A DNA stretch of 64,000 bases from Cognatishimia sp. MH4019 (GTDB taxonomy: Bacteria; Pseudomonadota; Alphaproteobacteria; Rhodobacterales; Rhodobacteraceae). How positions within the stretch are numbered: the first letter of the stretch is position 1; every line of letters begins with the position of its first letter. Made by a program: the position numbers and the translations under genes. Positions 63,872 to 64,000 of this stretch are shown here, in pieces. Location: positions 34,696 to 98,695 of the forward strand of contig NZ_JAHTBL010000012.1 of NCBI RefSeq assembly GCF_020177595.1, written 5' to 3'. The notes beneath the pieces are model-generated. The model did no database searches, was not told the DNA's origin, and worked only from the letters and a program-made list of their open reading frames with translations.

Positions 63872-64000
63872 GGGGCGATTGTGTTGAAAAACTCTTGCTT
63901 GATCGAAGTGGTAATCGCTGATTCAATTCCTTTATTGATTGGGGGATTTGGCGATGATGGGACCAAAGCAGGAGGCACAAGCGGCGCTGTTTTACGAATT
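63872..64000 (+). mobile_element. Insertion sequence, left end (IS1182-like), extends beyond window
   Basis: Starting near 63872, GGGGCGATTGTGTTG and the following AAAACTC look like a terminal repeat. A transposase with IS1182-type N-terminus opens at 63954. The insertion point lies inside the EEP gene. The right end and target duplication are outside the window. Confidence 0.75.
63954..64000 (+). CDS. IS1182-like transposase, N-terminal part only
   Basis: Opens MMGPKQEAQAALFYEF and then leaves the window. This start matches the IS1182 group DDE transposases as I recall them (MMGPKQEAQ...LFYEFSLED). Only about 15 codons are visible, so integrity is unknown. Confidence 0.7.
   Translation, partial: MMGPKQEAQAALFYE

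Overview
The window reads as a chromosomal segment of a Rhodobacteraceae (Roseobacter-type) alphaproteobacterium. The support is gene content rather than a database match. It includes a ScfR/PccR-regulated propionyl-CoA carboxylase locus, a PopZ-like protein next to a TolC-type porin and an isoaspartyl methyltransferase, TAXI-TRAP transport, paired GcvT-type flavoproteins, and several short exported proteins of roseobacter style. GC-rich coding sequence dominates. The only clearly AT-richer stretch is the integrase at the left edge.

Layout. 1-1830: a tyrosine recombinase running off the left edge beside an intact tRNA-Cys, probably the right end of an integrated element. 1961-5177: isoaspartyl methyltransferase-like gene, tolC, PopZ-like gene and a strong terminator. 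5244-14050: mixed housekeeping genes (small exported protein, cobQ, DUF457-like membrane protein, EF-P, YgfZ/CAF17-like protein, TIGR04283-type glycosyltransferase, tyrosine phosphatase, serine-glyoxylate aminotransferase, HisC-like aminotransferase). 14154-17463: a 50-residue Tat-signal protein and valS, which carries an 11-bp tandem repeat. 17584-22316: an orphan form-II CO-dehydrogenase-like large subunit, a DUF2235 hydrolase, a PaaI thioesterase and metF. 22369-28944: a MetR box and metR, then an XRE-cupin regulator and two tandem FAD/GcvT oxidoreductases. 29015-36102: inositol-phosphatase family protein, Flp-pilin-like peptide, GFA protein, rhomboid, TPR protein, tRNA-Leu, ICMT-like methyltransferase, metG and an MFS permease. 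36243-41373: aldo/keto reductase, an unrecognised two-gene cassette with a trypsin-like protease fold, and an SLC13/RCK permease. 41514-46788: TAXI-TRAP transporter, yebC, EamA exporter and argO/lysE. 46872-49682: argP, coxG-like gene and pccR. 49732-61928: Bcr/CflA exporter, then pccB, four small genes, pccA, a GT-C-like membrane protein, a DUF4174 protein, a sulfotransferase-like protein and methylmalonyl-CoA mutase. 61934-64000: VOC, GNAT and TerB-J genes, and an EEP nuclease gene cut by an IS element at the right edge.

The best-connected biology is propionyl-CoA assimilation. PccR (48291-49682), PccB, PccA and the B12-dependent mutase are spread over 14 kb, interleaved with small envelope genes. 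TTTGC-type half-sites sit before pccR and pccB, and a weaker pair sits before pccA. The second regulatory theme is divergent regulator-target pairs: metF/metR has a perfect TGAA-N5-TTCA box, and argO/argP has a long dyad. The least explained locus is the 37280-39514 protease-fold cassette. No CRISPR array, rRNA or riboswitch was seen.
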